Of a stretch of 64,000 nt of DNA, positions 18,631-26,480 are shown piece by piece. Origin of the DNA: Brevundimonas goettingensis (lineage in GTDB: Bacteria > Pseudomonadota > Alphaproteobacteria > Caulobacterales > Caulobacteraceae); NCBI RefSeq assembly GCF_017487405.1, contig NZ_CP062222.1, positions 3,395,001 through 3,459,000 of the forward strand, written 5' to 3'. A program made the translations under genes and the position numbers. Under the pieces are notes generated by a model. It saw only the letters and a list, made by a program, of their open reading frames with translations, was not told the DNA's origin and did not search any database. Every line of letters starts with the position of its first letter. The first letter of the stretch is position 1.

Positions 18631-18956
18631 CACCAGAAGGATCGGTTTCGTCGGTCATAGGATGCTCTGGGACTCGGGGGCTTAGAGCGGGTCAGCAGAG
18701 GCCGATGTGGAGGCGTGGTCAACGGCTGGGACGGTTGCCTTCGACCGTTGCTGACGTCGGGCACGGGCGGCCACAGCGTCAGCAAGCCGTAGTCGATTGA
18801 ACGCGATGGACGGTCAGTCTTGGCCGGCCGTGGTGGCGTGGCGCGCGGGTCCGTCCCTTAAGGCCCTCTGGAGCCTTCCCAGACGGTGCTCGCCATTCTT
18901 GGCCATGATCCTGGTCACGCGGCTTCAGAACGGCTCCAGGGCCGTCTCTAACCGCC
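18631..18956. other. Non-coding stretch at the island left end
   Basis: No credible gene is seen. On the minus strand the integrase start codon used in the circular form would lie at 18656-18658. The region 18862-18943 contains an imperfect long dyad (GGCCCTCTGGAGCC ... GGCTCCAGGGCC) beyond the stop of the 100-residue gene, possibly its terminator. The same stretch is repeated, inverted, at 35212-35537. Confidence 0.5.
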
Positions 18957-19259
18957 CTACGGGGTCTTTTCGCTGGTCATGTCGTGGATCAGCTTCATGA
19001 TCTCGGCTTCCTCATCGGCCGACAGGGTGATCCAAGATTTCTCGACCATGATGACGTCAGGGTCGCCACTCTTGATCTTCTCCACGGCTTGGCGTGCATC
19101 AGTCTCTCCAGGCACTTGGAACATCACTGCGCGGACATCATCGAGTTCATCGTCGATGATCTTCCGCCGAGCTTGGGCGAAGCGTTGGAAGGCGTCGTCG
19201 CGCTTCCCAAACGCTTTCCAGTCCTCTCTGGACGGGCCTGATAGGCGAACCACGAACAC
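18957..19259 (-). CDS. Unknown 100-residue protein beside the serine recombinase (copy 1)
   Basis: It starts at GTG with AGGAGG upstream, 12 bp after the recombinase stop, so the two are co-transcribed. The protein is charged and probably alpha/beta (VVRLSGPSREDWKAFGKR at the N-terminus, acidic helix LSADEEAEIMKLIHDM at the C-terminus). I do not recognise it. Constant pairing with the recombinase suggests an accessory or regulatory role, but no motif proves it. Identical to the copy at 34909-35211. Confidence 0.75.
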   Translation of the reverse strand: MFVVRLSGPSREDWKAFGKRDDAFQRFAQARRKIIDDELDDVRAVMFQVPGETDARQAVEKIKSGDPDVIMVEKSWITLSADEEAEIMKLIHDMTSEKTP

Positions 19260-19271
19260 GCTGCTCTCCTC

Positions 19272-19838
19272 CTAAGCACCAGCCTCTACGAACGCCCTGT
19301 AGACGCTTGCTCGACTGATCCCGACGCTCTGTGCGATCTGGGCGACGGTCTGGCCTTCAGCCTTCAGACGCAAGACCTCGGGCGTCTTGGCGCGGGCAGT
19401 CGGAGCGCGTCCTCGATAGCGTCCCTCAGCCTTGGCCTTGGCGATCCCGGCACGCTGTCTCTCCAGCATGATCTCGCGTTCCCACTGGCTCACCGCGCCC
19501 AGCACTTGGAGGATGAGCACCCCGGTCGCGGTCGAGGTATCGACGCCCATGCTCATGATCCGAAGCGTTACGTTGCGGGCCTTCAGGTCTTCGACGATCC
19601 GCAGGAGGTCGGTGACGCTTCTGGCCAGACGGTCGGGCTTGGTCACGATGAAGGTGTCGCCGTCTCTCACCCAATCGAGGGCGGCGCGGAGTTGTGGACG
19701 CTGAGCATCAACGCTGCTCACATGCTCCTGAAAGACCTTGGTGGCGCCGGCGGTTTGGAGTTCGGCGACCTGTGCCTCCAGGCCGGCTCGTTGCTCGGCC
19801 GACGACGTTCTTGCGTATCCAACCAAGGCACCCGTCAT
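19272..19838 (-). CDS. Serine recombinase, resolvase/invertase family (copy 1)
   Basis: 188 residues. The N-terminal catalytic domain has YARTSS with nucleophile Ser12 and Arg10, then KPDRLARSVTDLL with Arg70 and Arg73. The long E-helix follows (VSQWEREIMLERQRAGIAKAKAEG), with a C-terminal resolvase HTH (VAQIAQSVGISRASVYRAF). The length fits Tn3-type resolvases and DNA invertases, not large integrases. GGAGGG precedes the ATG. Candidate crossover sites lie upstream at 19857-19939. Identical to the gene at 34330-34896. Confidence 0.92.
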   Translation of the reverse strand: MTGALVGYARTSSAEQRAGLEAQVAELQTAGATKVFQEHVSSVDAQRPQLRAALDWVRDGDTFIVTKPDRLARSVTDLLRIVEDLKARNVTLRIMSMGVDTSTATGVLILQVLGAVSQWEREIMLERQRAGIAKAKAEGRYRGRAPTARAKTPEVLRLKAEGQTVAQIAQSVGISRASVYRAFVEAGA

Positions 19839-19856
19839 CGACCCTCCTCACACGGT

Positions 19857-19939
19857 TCTCAGACAGTGTGACACAGGTCTCTCAAAAGGCGATCAGAATG
19901 CTTGTGAGACACTGCAACCAGGCTCTCGGGGAGTCTCAC
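19857..19939. promoter_or_regulatory. Candidate res/crossover region of the serine recombinase (copy 1)
   Basis: On the recombinase strand, GTGAGAC and GTCTCAC form a 36-bp dyad (19904-19939). A second imperfect dyad centred on GTGTCACAC (19857-19884) lies just upstream of the gene. Paired dyads upstream of a resolvase gene are the usual layout of res sites and would also allow autorepression. Which one is cut is inference. Confidence 0.45.
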
Positions 19940-19997
19940 GAGGGCGTGGGCTATTGAGGGGAGGGGGGTTGTTCAACTGCTGATGCTATCGTCATTA

Positions 19998-20894
19998 TCA
20001 AGCTAATCGCTTCGATCCTCGACCACCTTCTCGCGGGGCCGGGTCCACTACGCCGGGGCCTTCGGTAATGATGGTCCTCGCCGTTGCGTTGGGAATTGTG
20101 GAAGCGCGGCTGGCGATGGTTACGCCGTCCGCCTTTGCCTGTTGGATCATGTCATAGATCATCTCACCTGACATGACGGTCCCCTCGTCGGCCACTATGA
20201 CAGTCTCCATCCTGAACGGCGCGCTGTCAGGGTTACCTTCGATGACCGGTAGATTGATGACCCACTCGGGTTCAACAGCAGCCATGAGGTCATCGAAGCT
20301 TTCTCCGAAAACGAATTTAGACTTCACCCCCGAGGCATCCATCGCCTTCAAAATAGCGAGTTCGTCGTCGTGGATACGGAAGTGGAAATCATTGTAGCTG
20401 ATGAACGGTCGATCATTGATCCACATCTGTAAGTGGTAATGGGGAAAGTCGCTGTTCTTCCCTGAATGACCCGCAAAGTCCGACTTGCCGCATGATATCG
20501 ACCACGAAAAATCGCCGTATCGGGCGGTCACTTGGACAACGTGGTTTTCATCGGCAGTGTCGGCGATGTTTTTCGCCCAGCCCCCCTCGTTAGCGACCCA
20601 CCTCACCCAGCTTTGAATCGCCATCATACCGAACTTCTCGGCGACGGCAGGGTAGTGCCGTTTCTTCACGCCGGGAGGTCGGAGGAACCAGTGGAGGCAG
20701 GGGACTCTTTCAACGAACGTCGTCAGGTCTGCGTCGCAGATATAGCATTTGCCCTGATCGAACGCGGCTTTGAAAAGAGCGTGTTGACGCTCAGATTCTC
20801 TGATCTGGCTTGTGTTGTGTTGGACGCGCTCCTCTTCGCTTAGCGAGCCGATTCGCACCGCAATTTTCCGAGCCATCTCATCAATACTGGCCAT
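19998..20894 (-). CDS. Unknown island protein with a Cys/His-rich segment
   Basis: About 298 residues from ATG 20894; an in-frame ATG at 20942 would add 16, and neither has a good ribosome binding site. CYICDADLTTFVERVPCLHW could bind zinc (two Cys, then Cys-x-His), and a later PHYHLQMWI has an H-x-H pair. The middle is rich in aromatic residues and the C-terminus is basic (PREGGRGSKRLA). No known family is recognised. Single gene, transcribed toward the island left end. Confidence 0.7.
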   Translation of the reverse strand: MASIDEMARKIAVRIGSLSEEERVQHNTSQIRESERQHALFKAAFDQGKCYICDADLTTFVERVPCLHWFLRPPGVKKRHYPAVAEKFGMMAIQSWVRWVANEGGWAKNIADTADENHVVQVTARYGDFSWSISCGKSDFAGHSGKNSDFPHYHLQMWINDRPFISYNDFHFRIHDDELAILKAMDASGVKSKFVFGESFDDLMAAVEPEWVINLPVIEGNPDSAPFRMETVIVADEGTVMSGEMIYDMIQQAKADGVTIASRASTIPNATARTIITEGPGVVDPAPREGGRGSKRLA

Positions 20895-21029
20895 CAAGCT
20901 GCGCCGCCGGGGTTGATCTGGCAGGGGTCGAAACGTCCCCATCGGTCGATGATTACACCGGGTCGGCGATCTGTCACGGCGTTCAAGGAACCGGATAATG
21001 GGCTGAGGGCAAGGTGGTAGATGCGTTCG

Positions 21030-21248
21030 TTAGTTCGACAGCCAGAAATGAACAGCGTCCCGACGACACTGAAACGAGAAGCGCACGGTCTGCTTCAGCT
21101 TGTCGACGCTCCTGAACCAACGCTTCTCCGCGTTCTCGCAACACCAGGACTCGGCCAATAGGCGGCGAGCATCGTCGGTGGCGTCATCGAGGTCGATGGC
21201 CATCTCGATATGATGGTCAGTTTGGAACGGAGCCACCGGTAAGCTCAT
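21030..21248 (-). CDS. Unknown small island protein
   Basis: 72 residues from ATG 21248, which overlaps the stop of the gene at 21245-21463 by ATGA, indicating translational coupling. The protein (MSLPVAPFQTDHHIEMAIDL ...) has a Trp/Cys-containing C-terminal half ending VHFWLSN. Family not recognised. Confidence 0.6.
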   Translation of the reverse strand: MSLPVAPFQTDHHIEMAIDLDDATDDARRLLAESWCCENAEKRWFRSVDKLKQTVRFSFQCRRDAVHFWLSN

Positions 21249-21463
21249 CGTCGCACCTGTCCGAAAAGCAGGGCGTGCGCCACTCGATAGGCCGCCGCCC
21301 ATCGCCCCTCTGAAATCAGCCGGCGGAAGACCGTGATCATGGCCGTATCAGAGGGGCCACCAATCACGAGATAGTTCGGGGCCATCTGACACCAATAGGT
21401 GGCGCAGTGGCGACGGCTCGTCGTTAGACGGCTCTTCAGCATGAATTCGTAGAGGTCGAACAT
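21245..21463 (-). CDS. Unknown small island protein, coupled to the next gene
   Basis: 72 residues from ATG 21463, chosen because CGGAG lies 7 bp upstream; the frame extends to ATG 21496 without a site. Begins MFDLYEFMLKSRLTTSRRHC. It is the first gene of a two-gene unit with a 4-bp overlap. No recognised domain. Confidence 0.6.
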   Translation of the reverse strand: MFDLYEFMLKSRLTTSRRHCATYWCQMAPNYLVIGGPSDTAMITVFRRLISEGRWAAAYRVAHALLFGQVRR

Positions 21464-22327
21464 CTGGCTCCGTGGTCGCTTTGCCGACCACAACATCGCG
21501 GATCGGTAGCCCTATTTATCAACGGAAGCCGGCGAGCCAGGTGCGGAAAGATATCGTCAGGCCATCAGCATTCGTGCATAAATAGAAGGTAGGCCAACGG
21601 CGTTGGCCATCCATATCGTTCAGGGGACAAGCGCGGTTGCCCCGCCGCAAAACGGCTATCGGGACGACTGACCGAGAAACGTGGGAGAACGCCCAACAAG
21701 ATGGACCTGATAGCCCGACCAGTTCGATCTGGGTGCGCGGCTTGAAGGACGGCCGCTTGGAGAGCTTGGCTCTCGAAAGGCATTTCAAACAAAGGAGGAC
21801 GTGTGCGTGTTGATCAATTTCACGCCCGTCCGAACGCGCCCTTGTCCATCCAACCGCAGGGGCCGTTAGCTTGGGGGCAACTTCCCCCATAACCGTTCTG
21901 CCACCATAACTGCTGCTCCGAGCACAAGGCGTTGACCGATGAAAAAGGCTGCTCGCCACATCGCCAACAGGCCCCGAAGCTCGACCGCCTCACAAAGCAC
22001 ACAAGCGAGCATGGCAAGGATCGGGCGATTACATGCTGGTCTCGGGGAACCGCCAGCTTCCGCTATAGACGCGGATCGTCGCCGGTTGGGACATTCGCGA
22101 TAAGTGATGTCTGATCTCTCTTGTCGCGGACGATGCTCATCGTCCTGGCGACAGGGGAGAAAAGGACAAAGCTCCTCGTGATATTGGGAGACACCGCATT
22201 CAAAGATGGCTGACGGTTTCCGTGGCGCCGCAGATGCGGTGACGCGCGACGAACCGTGCTTACGGAATCCTGATGAATGCACTTCAGAGATCAGGCGAAG
22301 CCAAATCGCTCACGCCACTAAAAGCGC
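21464..22327. other. 860-bp island stretch without a convincing gene
   Basis: Several mutually overlapping minus-strand frames of 65-146 codons occur here. None has a persuasive ribosome binding site, recognisable domain or neighbour coupling. GC is visibly lower than in the core genome. It may be decayed coding DNA or a regulatory spacer between divergent units (21463 minus, 22328 plus). Confidence 0.5.
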
Positions 22328-23116
22328 ATGTCCTCTGAATTTCAATCGCTCCTGAGTGCCGCCTTCACTACAGCCTTGTCGGCCTCGCGACGCGAATCTT
22401 TCCTCTCCGATCTCATCCCCGAATTCAGATCGACATTGCCCACGAAGCGACTCCGTGACGTGTTTTCCATTGCGGGCTTATCAAAGGCCGGCGAACAACT
22501 GCGTGTTCGCCAGCAAAGAACCGGGAAGGGGCTGGCCTTGGTCTGGCTCGTTAGCGGCGGTGCCGTTCGCCATCGGGTCAACTGGGTCGATCTCCCGAAC
22601 CTATCAATCCCGCCAGCAGTCAGTCAGGTGACGTCGTTCATCATCCGTGAGAGAGCTAAGCTACTCTTCGAGCGAGCCACCGAGGCATTCGCGAATGAAA
22701 TTCAGCGCGGCACAGTCACGTTGATGGCCCGCAGAGGCTCGCCCCTCACTGATCGCTCATCGATGCCATCGTCGGCGTGCGCGCACGTCGTGATTGATGA
22801 TTGGATGAAGTCGGTCGGACGGGTTGCCAGCGAACCGCTGTTCGACATCGTAGTGGTGCCCGCCCTGGATGAGGAAGCGGTTTATCGGGAGAAGGCCGCT
22901 GCCGCTGGCAGGGTGTGGACGAAGCTCCTTCCCGTCGTAATCGAAAAGTTATGGCCCGGCGGCCTCCCGCCGTTGTCGAGATTGTCCAATCGGCAATTTG
23001 GAGATGCGGTGGAACACGAACTCCGGCGGCTGGGCATCGGGCTTCGCGAACTACCTCACGAGAGGACTATCACAGACGCGCGCAAGACTTATTCTGGGAT
23101 GAGGTTGGAAAAGTAG
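22328..23116 (+). CDS. Unknown 262-residue island protein
   Basis: ATG 22328, weak ribosome binding site. The protein is soluble, with a helical N-terminal half, a central FEIVV-like hydrophobic strand (FDIVVVPALDEE) and a basic C-terminus (HERTITDARKTYSGMRLEK). There is no recognised catalytic motif. It lies 87 bp upstream of the overlapping unknown operon at 23204-24981 on the same strand and may be its first gene. Confidence 0.7.
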   Translation: MSSEFQSLLSAAFTTALSASRRESFLSDLIPEFRSTLPTKRLRDVFSIAGLSKAGEQLRVRQQRTGKGLALVWLVSGGAVRHRVNWVDLPNLSIPPAVSQVTSFIIRERAKLLFERATEAFANEIQRGTVTLMARRGSPLTDRSSMPSSACAHVVIDDWMKSVGRVASEPLFDIVVVPALDEEAVYREKAAAAGRVWTKLLPVVIEKLWPGGLPPLSRLSNRQFGDAVEHELRRLGIGLRELPHERTITDARKTYSGMRLEK

Positions 23117-23203
23117 GTCTTCCAACCCCGTCCGCAGAACCGCATGTGCCGCTGGCCGGCGTCGGTCATGTTCTCCAGAGCAACATGCCTCTGGAGAAAG
23201 TCC

Positions 23204-23776
23204 GTGTTTACAGTTGAGTATAAGACGCGAAAGTCGCGTCGCGCCGTCATCGTCGATCCGCCCGAGGTGGTTTCAGCGACTGAGACGAAAGAGATCGCCT
23301 TCGCGCACCAGTTCTTAGACGGCCTCACGCAGCAGCAGATCACAAATTGTCGATTGAGCGCGGCAGTGGCCGGGGTGATCGACGCGCTTTTCAGGCCGCT
23401 GGCCGTTCAGATCGAACGGGGGATCGGTGACCTCGACCGGCGGAAAAAGGTCCGCGACCTGATCAGAAAAACCTTCAATGGAATGAGCGCGCGACGGGAC
23501 GACGAAGTGACAGTGGCGTTCTGGCCTTCGCGGAACTCGCCCAGAATTATCATCACGCATGGTGATCAATGGTGGGTCGATCTCAAGCCGACCCTTCGAT
23601 GGGAAGGACGAAATGGCGTTTCGCTCGTTGGCGTGGACTGCCACACGACCTTCCATGTTCCGGGCGCCGATTGCGCGGTCTGCGCCGCATGGTTCGAGCG
23701 TCAGCGCGACCGGCTGGACGCTCATTTCGCCAAACGGCTGGCGACTCCCGCAGCGATCCAAGGGGAAGTCCAATGA
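23204..23776 (+). CDS. Unknown island protein, first gene of a tightly overlapping four-gene unit
   Basis: 190 residues from GTG 23204, chosen because GGAGAAAG lies 4-11 bp upstream; an in-frame ATG at 23144 lacks a site. The N-terminus is basic (FTVEYKTRKSRRAV). The C-terminus has DCHTTFHVPGADCAVC, a possible zinc knuckle (H, C-x2-C), followed by a basic helix. It overlaps the next gene by ATGA. Family not recognised. Confidence 0.7.
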   Translation: MFTVEYKTRKSRRAVIVDPPEVVSATETKEIAFAHQFLDGLTQQQITNCRLSAAVAGVIDALFRPLAVQIERGIGDLDRRKKVRDLIRKTFNGMSARRDDEVTVAFWPSRNSPRIIITHGDQWWVDLKPTLRWEGRNGVSLVGVDCHTTFHVPGADCAVCAAWFERQRDRLDAHFAKRLATPAAIQGEVQ

Positions 23777-24252
23777 CCAACGATGAATGGTGGGAGGGCT
23801 TCGATCCTGAGTTCTACGGGGTCGAAGAGATCGACGAACTGGCAAACCAGCCTGACGCAAACATCTGGACCAAGTTCGAGGACGGGGACGCTGAACTGGT
23901 CACGCTGAAGCCCGGCCGGCACCCCGGCGGGGATGGCTATTACCATTCCAAAAAGGCTTGGGGGTCGCAGCACATCGGGCAGGAAGTCACTTTCGAGCCT
24001 ACGGACGACTATGAGTGCGCCAAGTCACCGAAAGACACTTCATTGCAGAACTGCTGGGTCGTCATTCTAACCGACCCTGACGGCCTCGGGTGGTCGCCAT
24101 GGCCGGTAGTCGCGCCGAATGTGCAGAAGGCCATTCGGAAAGCTCAATCCGACTGGCGCAGATGGTGTGGGGTTCACGCTGCCGCTGACGTCTGGAAGGT
24201 CTACAGAGAAAGCTGGATCACGGAACGTGTCGCCGGGATCGGTGAACCATGA
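23773..24252 (+). CDS. Unknown acidic island protein, second gene of the unit
   Basis: 159 residues, strongly acidic N-terminus rich in Trp/Phe (MTNDEWWEGFDPEFYG). IWTKFEDGDAELVTLKPGR followed by GYYHSKKAWG aligns by eye with IWTQVEADDAIQYVPGR and GYIVTMKSW in the next gene, so the two look like diverged paralogues. Overlaps both neighbours by 4 bp. No known domain. Confidence 0.72.
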   Translation: MTNDEWWEGFDPEFYGVEEIDELANQPDANIWTKFEDGDAELVTLKPGRHPGGDGYYHSKKAWGSQHIGQEVTFEPTDDYECAKSPKDTSLQNCWVVILTDPDGLGWSPWPVVAPNVQKAIRKAQSDWRRWCGVHAAADVWKVYRESWITERVAGIGEP

Positions 24253-24572
24253 CCATGTTGACCGAACAAGAATGGGAAGAACGCTTCATTCCGATCATCA
24301 AGCAGAACGATGACTGGCTCCTGTTCGACGACTCCGACCCGGACGAATGTGTATTCCTCGACGCCGTTGGGGACAACAGAATCTGGACTCAGGTCGAAGC
24401 TGATGACGCCATCCAATATGTCCCTGGTCGGTGGACGATCAATGCGGTCGGCTACATCGTCACTATGAAATCATGGGCCGAAAACGAAGCCGATCTGACG
24501 GTCGTGATCGAACTCGACATGGGCTGTGAAGCGTTCGCGAACTCGGCGAGTGACGGAGACGGCGATGAGTGA
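24249..24572 (+). CDS. Unknown acidic island protein, third gene of the unit, paralogue of the second
   Basis: 107 residues. It begins at an ATG overlapping the previous stop. The acidic N-terminus (EEWEERFI-like TEQEWEERFIPII) and the shared IWT-x2-E ... PGR ... GY-x4-K-x-W pattern link it to the preceding gene. It ends with a very acidic tail (SASDGDGDE). Both proteins could be DNA mimics or binding partners, but that is only suggested by charge. Confidence 0.72.
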   Translation: MTMLTEQEWEERFIPIIKQNDDWLLFDDSDPDECVFLDAVGDNRIWTQVEADDAIQYVPGRWTINAVGYIVTMKSWAENEADLTVVIELDMGCEAFANSASDGDGDE

Positions 24573-24981
24573 GTCTCGCCAACAGGCCGTCGTTCCTGAG
24601 CGCAATGTGGATATCTCTGGAGGAGACTTCTCGGACCTTCCGGGGAGTGCATGGAAAACCCCACCGCTGACGAATTACGATGGCATCGTCGTCACAGCCT
24701 TGCGCGTAATGGACAGGTTGCGGGATCAAGCCGGGAGCTTCGATTTTCGCCCGTTTGGAGCGGATATTTGGATGACCGTCCGATATCTTGGAATTCGCCC
24801 CTATGCGTCCGAGCCAAAGCACATCTTCCACGTCGTCGGTGGCGAGTTTGAACTGCTCCTGATCATCGGCCTCGATGTGCGGACTGCTTTGATCGCGTGC
24901 CGTGGAAACAGAGAAGCCTTACAGCACGCAGTGGAACAGGTGGAAGCTGCCTATTCCGCTGCCGGTATGGGCGTCGGATAA
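24565..24981 (+). CDS. Unknown island protein, fourth gene of the unit
   Basis: 138 residues from ATG 24565, which overlaps the previous stop by 8 bp. It has a middle segment of alternating hydrophobic strands (FELLLIIGLDVRTALIACRG) and a helical end (ALQHAVEQVEAAYSAAG). No recognised family. The convergent gene at 24985 begins its stop only 3 bp after this one ends. Confidence 0.72.
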   Translation: MSESRQQAVVPERNVDISGGDFSDLPGSAWKTPPLTNYDGIVVTALRVMDRLRDQAGSFDFRPFGADIWMTVRYLGIRPYASEPKHIFHVVGGEFELLLIIGLDVRTALIACRGNREALQHAVEQVEAAYSAAGMGVG

Positions 24982-24984
24982 GTC

Positions 24985-25977
24985 TCAATCCCAGTCCACC
25001 TGACGCGCGAAGCTTCTGAAGCTGCGCCACCGAGACCCGCCGGCGCCTTCGTTGACGCGAGGGATGCCGAGCAGATCACACTTCTGCTCGGCCGCCTCGC
25101 AGACCTTGCAAGCCACCGGCGAGTTCCTGTGGCCGTGGACCATCCAAAGCATCCATCCGCGTCCGGCCTCGGCGGTTAACGGTCGAAATTCGAGCAACGC
25201 CTCCCCCCGGAACTCCGCGATGGCGAGGCGCCCCGCTGCCACATGGTCGAGCTTGCTGGCGAGGCAGTTCCTGTATCGTCGTGCGGCATCGAGATAGTCA
25301 CGCATGGTCGTGAATGGTCGTAGCTCGTCGTCGCCGGCTTGGATCGGGTGCTCGGGCAAACGGTCGGCGCGTCGAACGAGGCGATCCAGCAGTCTGGGGA
25401 GCGTAGATGATGGTCCCATCGCGGCGATAGCTGCGGCTACCGCGTCGTCGTCAGCCCTCGAACAAACGCTCTGCACGAACTCCACGGCGGCGTTGAAGCG
25501 CGTTGCCTCGGCGGGCGTATCGAGGCGCGAGAGCGTGTGTTGGTGACGCCAGCGCGCATCGAGAGCGGCCAGCACCTCCAGCTTGCGAACAGTGATTCGG
25601 CCGGACTGGCTCAGCGCGTCTGCGCTTCGCATGTCGCCGCGCAAGAGCATCTCGCGCAGGTCGAGGTAGGCGCGGGCGTGAGTGAGTGGCCGGTCGCCGA
25701 TCCGCTGGAGCAATCCAGGGAGGCCTTGCGGCACATCACGAAACGCATGACGCAAGATGTCGCTTGAGCGGCCATGGCGAACGACCTCGGCCAGTTTGCG
25801 CGGGAGCAAGCACGAGTCCTCGCCGACGACCTCGCCATTCTCCTGCGCCGAGAGCGCGGCAAAGATGGCCTGGCGCCGGCCAGATGATGCGGTCAGCACT
25901 CTGGCTATGACGCCGGGCTGCTCGTCGTCGAGCTTTACGAGAGAGGCGGTCGCCCAGCCAAGCAATCCTTCATCCAT
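24985..25977 (-). CDS. Unknown 330-residue island protein
   Basis: Start ATG 25977 is chosen because GGGAG lies just upstream; it overlaps the previous stop by 8 bp (ATGGATGA). The protein is helical and Arg-rich, with a C-terminal region reading YRNCLASKLDHVAAGRLAIA, then WMLWMVHGHRNSPVACKVCE. The layout (Cys in a helix, Gly-x-Leu-Ala-Ile strand) loosely recalls PcfJ-like proteins, but I would not assign it. Co-transcribed with the gene at 25970-26344. Confidence 0.68.
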   Translation of the reverse strand: MDEGLLGWATASLVKLDDEQPGVIARVLTASSGRRQAIFAALSAQENGEVVGEDSCLLPRKLAEVVRHGRSSDILRHAFRDVPQGLPGLLQRIGDRPLTHARAYLDLREMLLRGDMRSADALSQSGRITVRKLEVLAALDARWRHQHTLSRLDTPAEATRFNAAVEFVQSVCSRADDDAVAAAIAAMGPSSTLPRLLDRLVRRADRLPEHPIQAGDDELRPFTTMRDYLDAARRYRNCLASKLDHVAAGRLAIAEFRGEALLEFRPLTAEAGRGWMLWMVHGHRNSPVACKVCEAAEQKCDLLGIPRVNEGAGGSRWRSFRSFARQVDWD

Positions 25978-26344
25978 GGCCCCGCTCCCATGGAAAGCGA
26001 CCACGCCCCTCGGGATTTAGGTCCATCTGGAACGCCACCCAACGCCACCGCCTGATTTCAGCGGGAGTCATGGCGTGATCGAAGAGAATGCGGTGCGGCT
26101 CGTTGGTTAGGTCCGCCAGGATCGCCTTCACGGCGATTTCTTCTGGCAACGAGACAGGGGCAGTGACCTCGCCGGCGGCCGACTGCGGCGGCTCTACGAA
26201 TAACCACTCCAGCGTCGTCATCCACTGTCCAGAACCGGCGAGATCATCGAGGAGATGCGTGAGTTCGAAGCTGTCGATCTCATTCTTCGCATCGAGTCTG
26301 ACTGCGACGGCAAGGCATCGCAGCGCGGGTTCAGCGGGCGCCAA
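25970..26344 (-). CDS. Unknown island protein with a TTG start
   Basis: 124 residues. TTG at 26344 is preceded by GGAGG at 5 bp, a strong site that decides the start; no in-frame ATG does better. The sequence reads as a soluble alpha/beta protein (CLAVAVRLDAKNEIDSFELT, then EWLFVEPPQSAAG). It is the first of a coupled pair and diverges from the methylase gene at 26481. Not recognised. Confidence 0.65.
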   Translation of the reverse strand: MAPAEPALRCLAVAVRLDAKNEIDSFELTHLLDDLAGSGQWMTTLEWLFVEPPQSAAGEVTAPVSLPEEIAVKAILADLTNEPHRILFDHAMTPAEIRRWRWVAFQMDLNPEGRGRFPWERGHG

Positions 26345-26480
26345 TGGACCTCCATCATCGGTGAAAGTCCGTTGAGTCTCTCATGGACTCCGCGCTTGTC
26401 CACCATATCGGACGCAAGCCGGCCCTGGACTGGAAGACGTGAGTTGCTGCGATGGGGGCGCACTTCGTATGGTCCAGCGC

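Larger units (their letters stand above)
18614..19968 (-). repeat. Island left end, 1,355-bp inverted-repeat arm (copy 1)
   Basis: This segment reappears in reverse complement at 34200-35554 with equal length. All encoded proteins are identical and every stretch I compared base by base matched. Its outer limit is the att core and its inner limit is a G-run at 19963-19968. It encodes a serine recombinase and a 100-residue unknown protein. Confidence 0.92.

Noticed and set aside
21519..22282. Overlapping minus-strand frames of 65-146 codons
   Set aside because: They conflict with each other, lack ribosome binding sites and resemble no known protein; left as an unannotated stretch.
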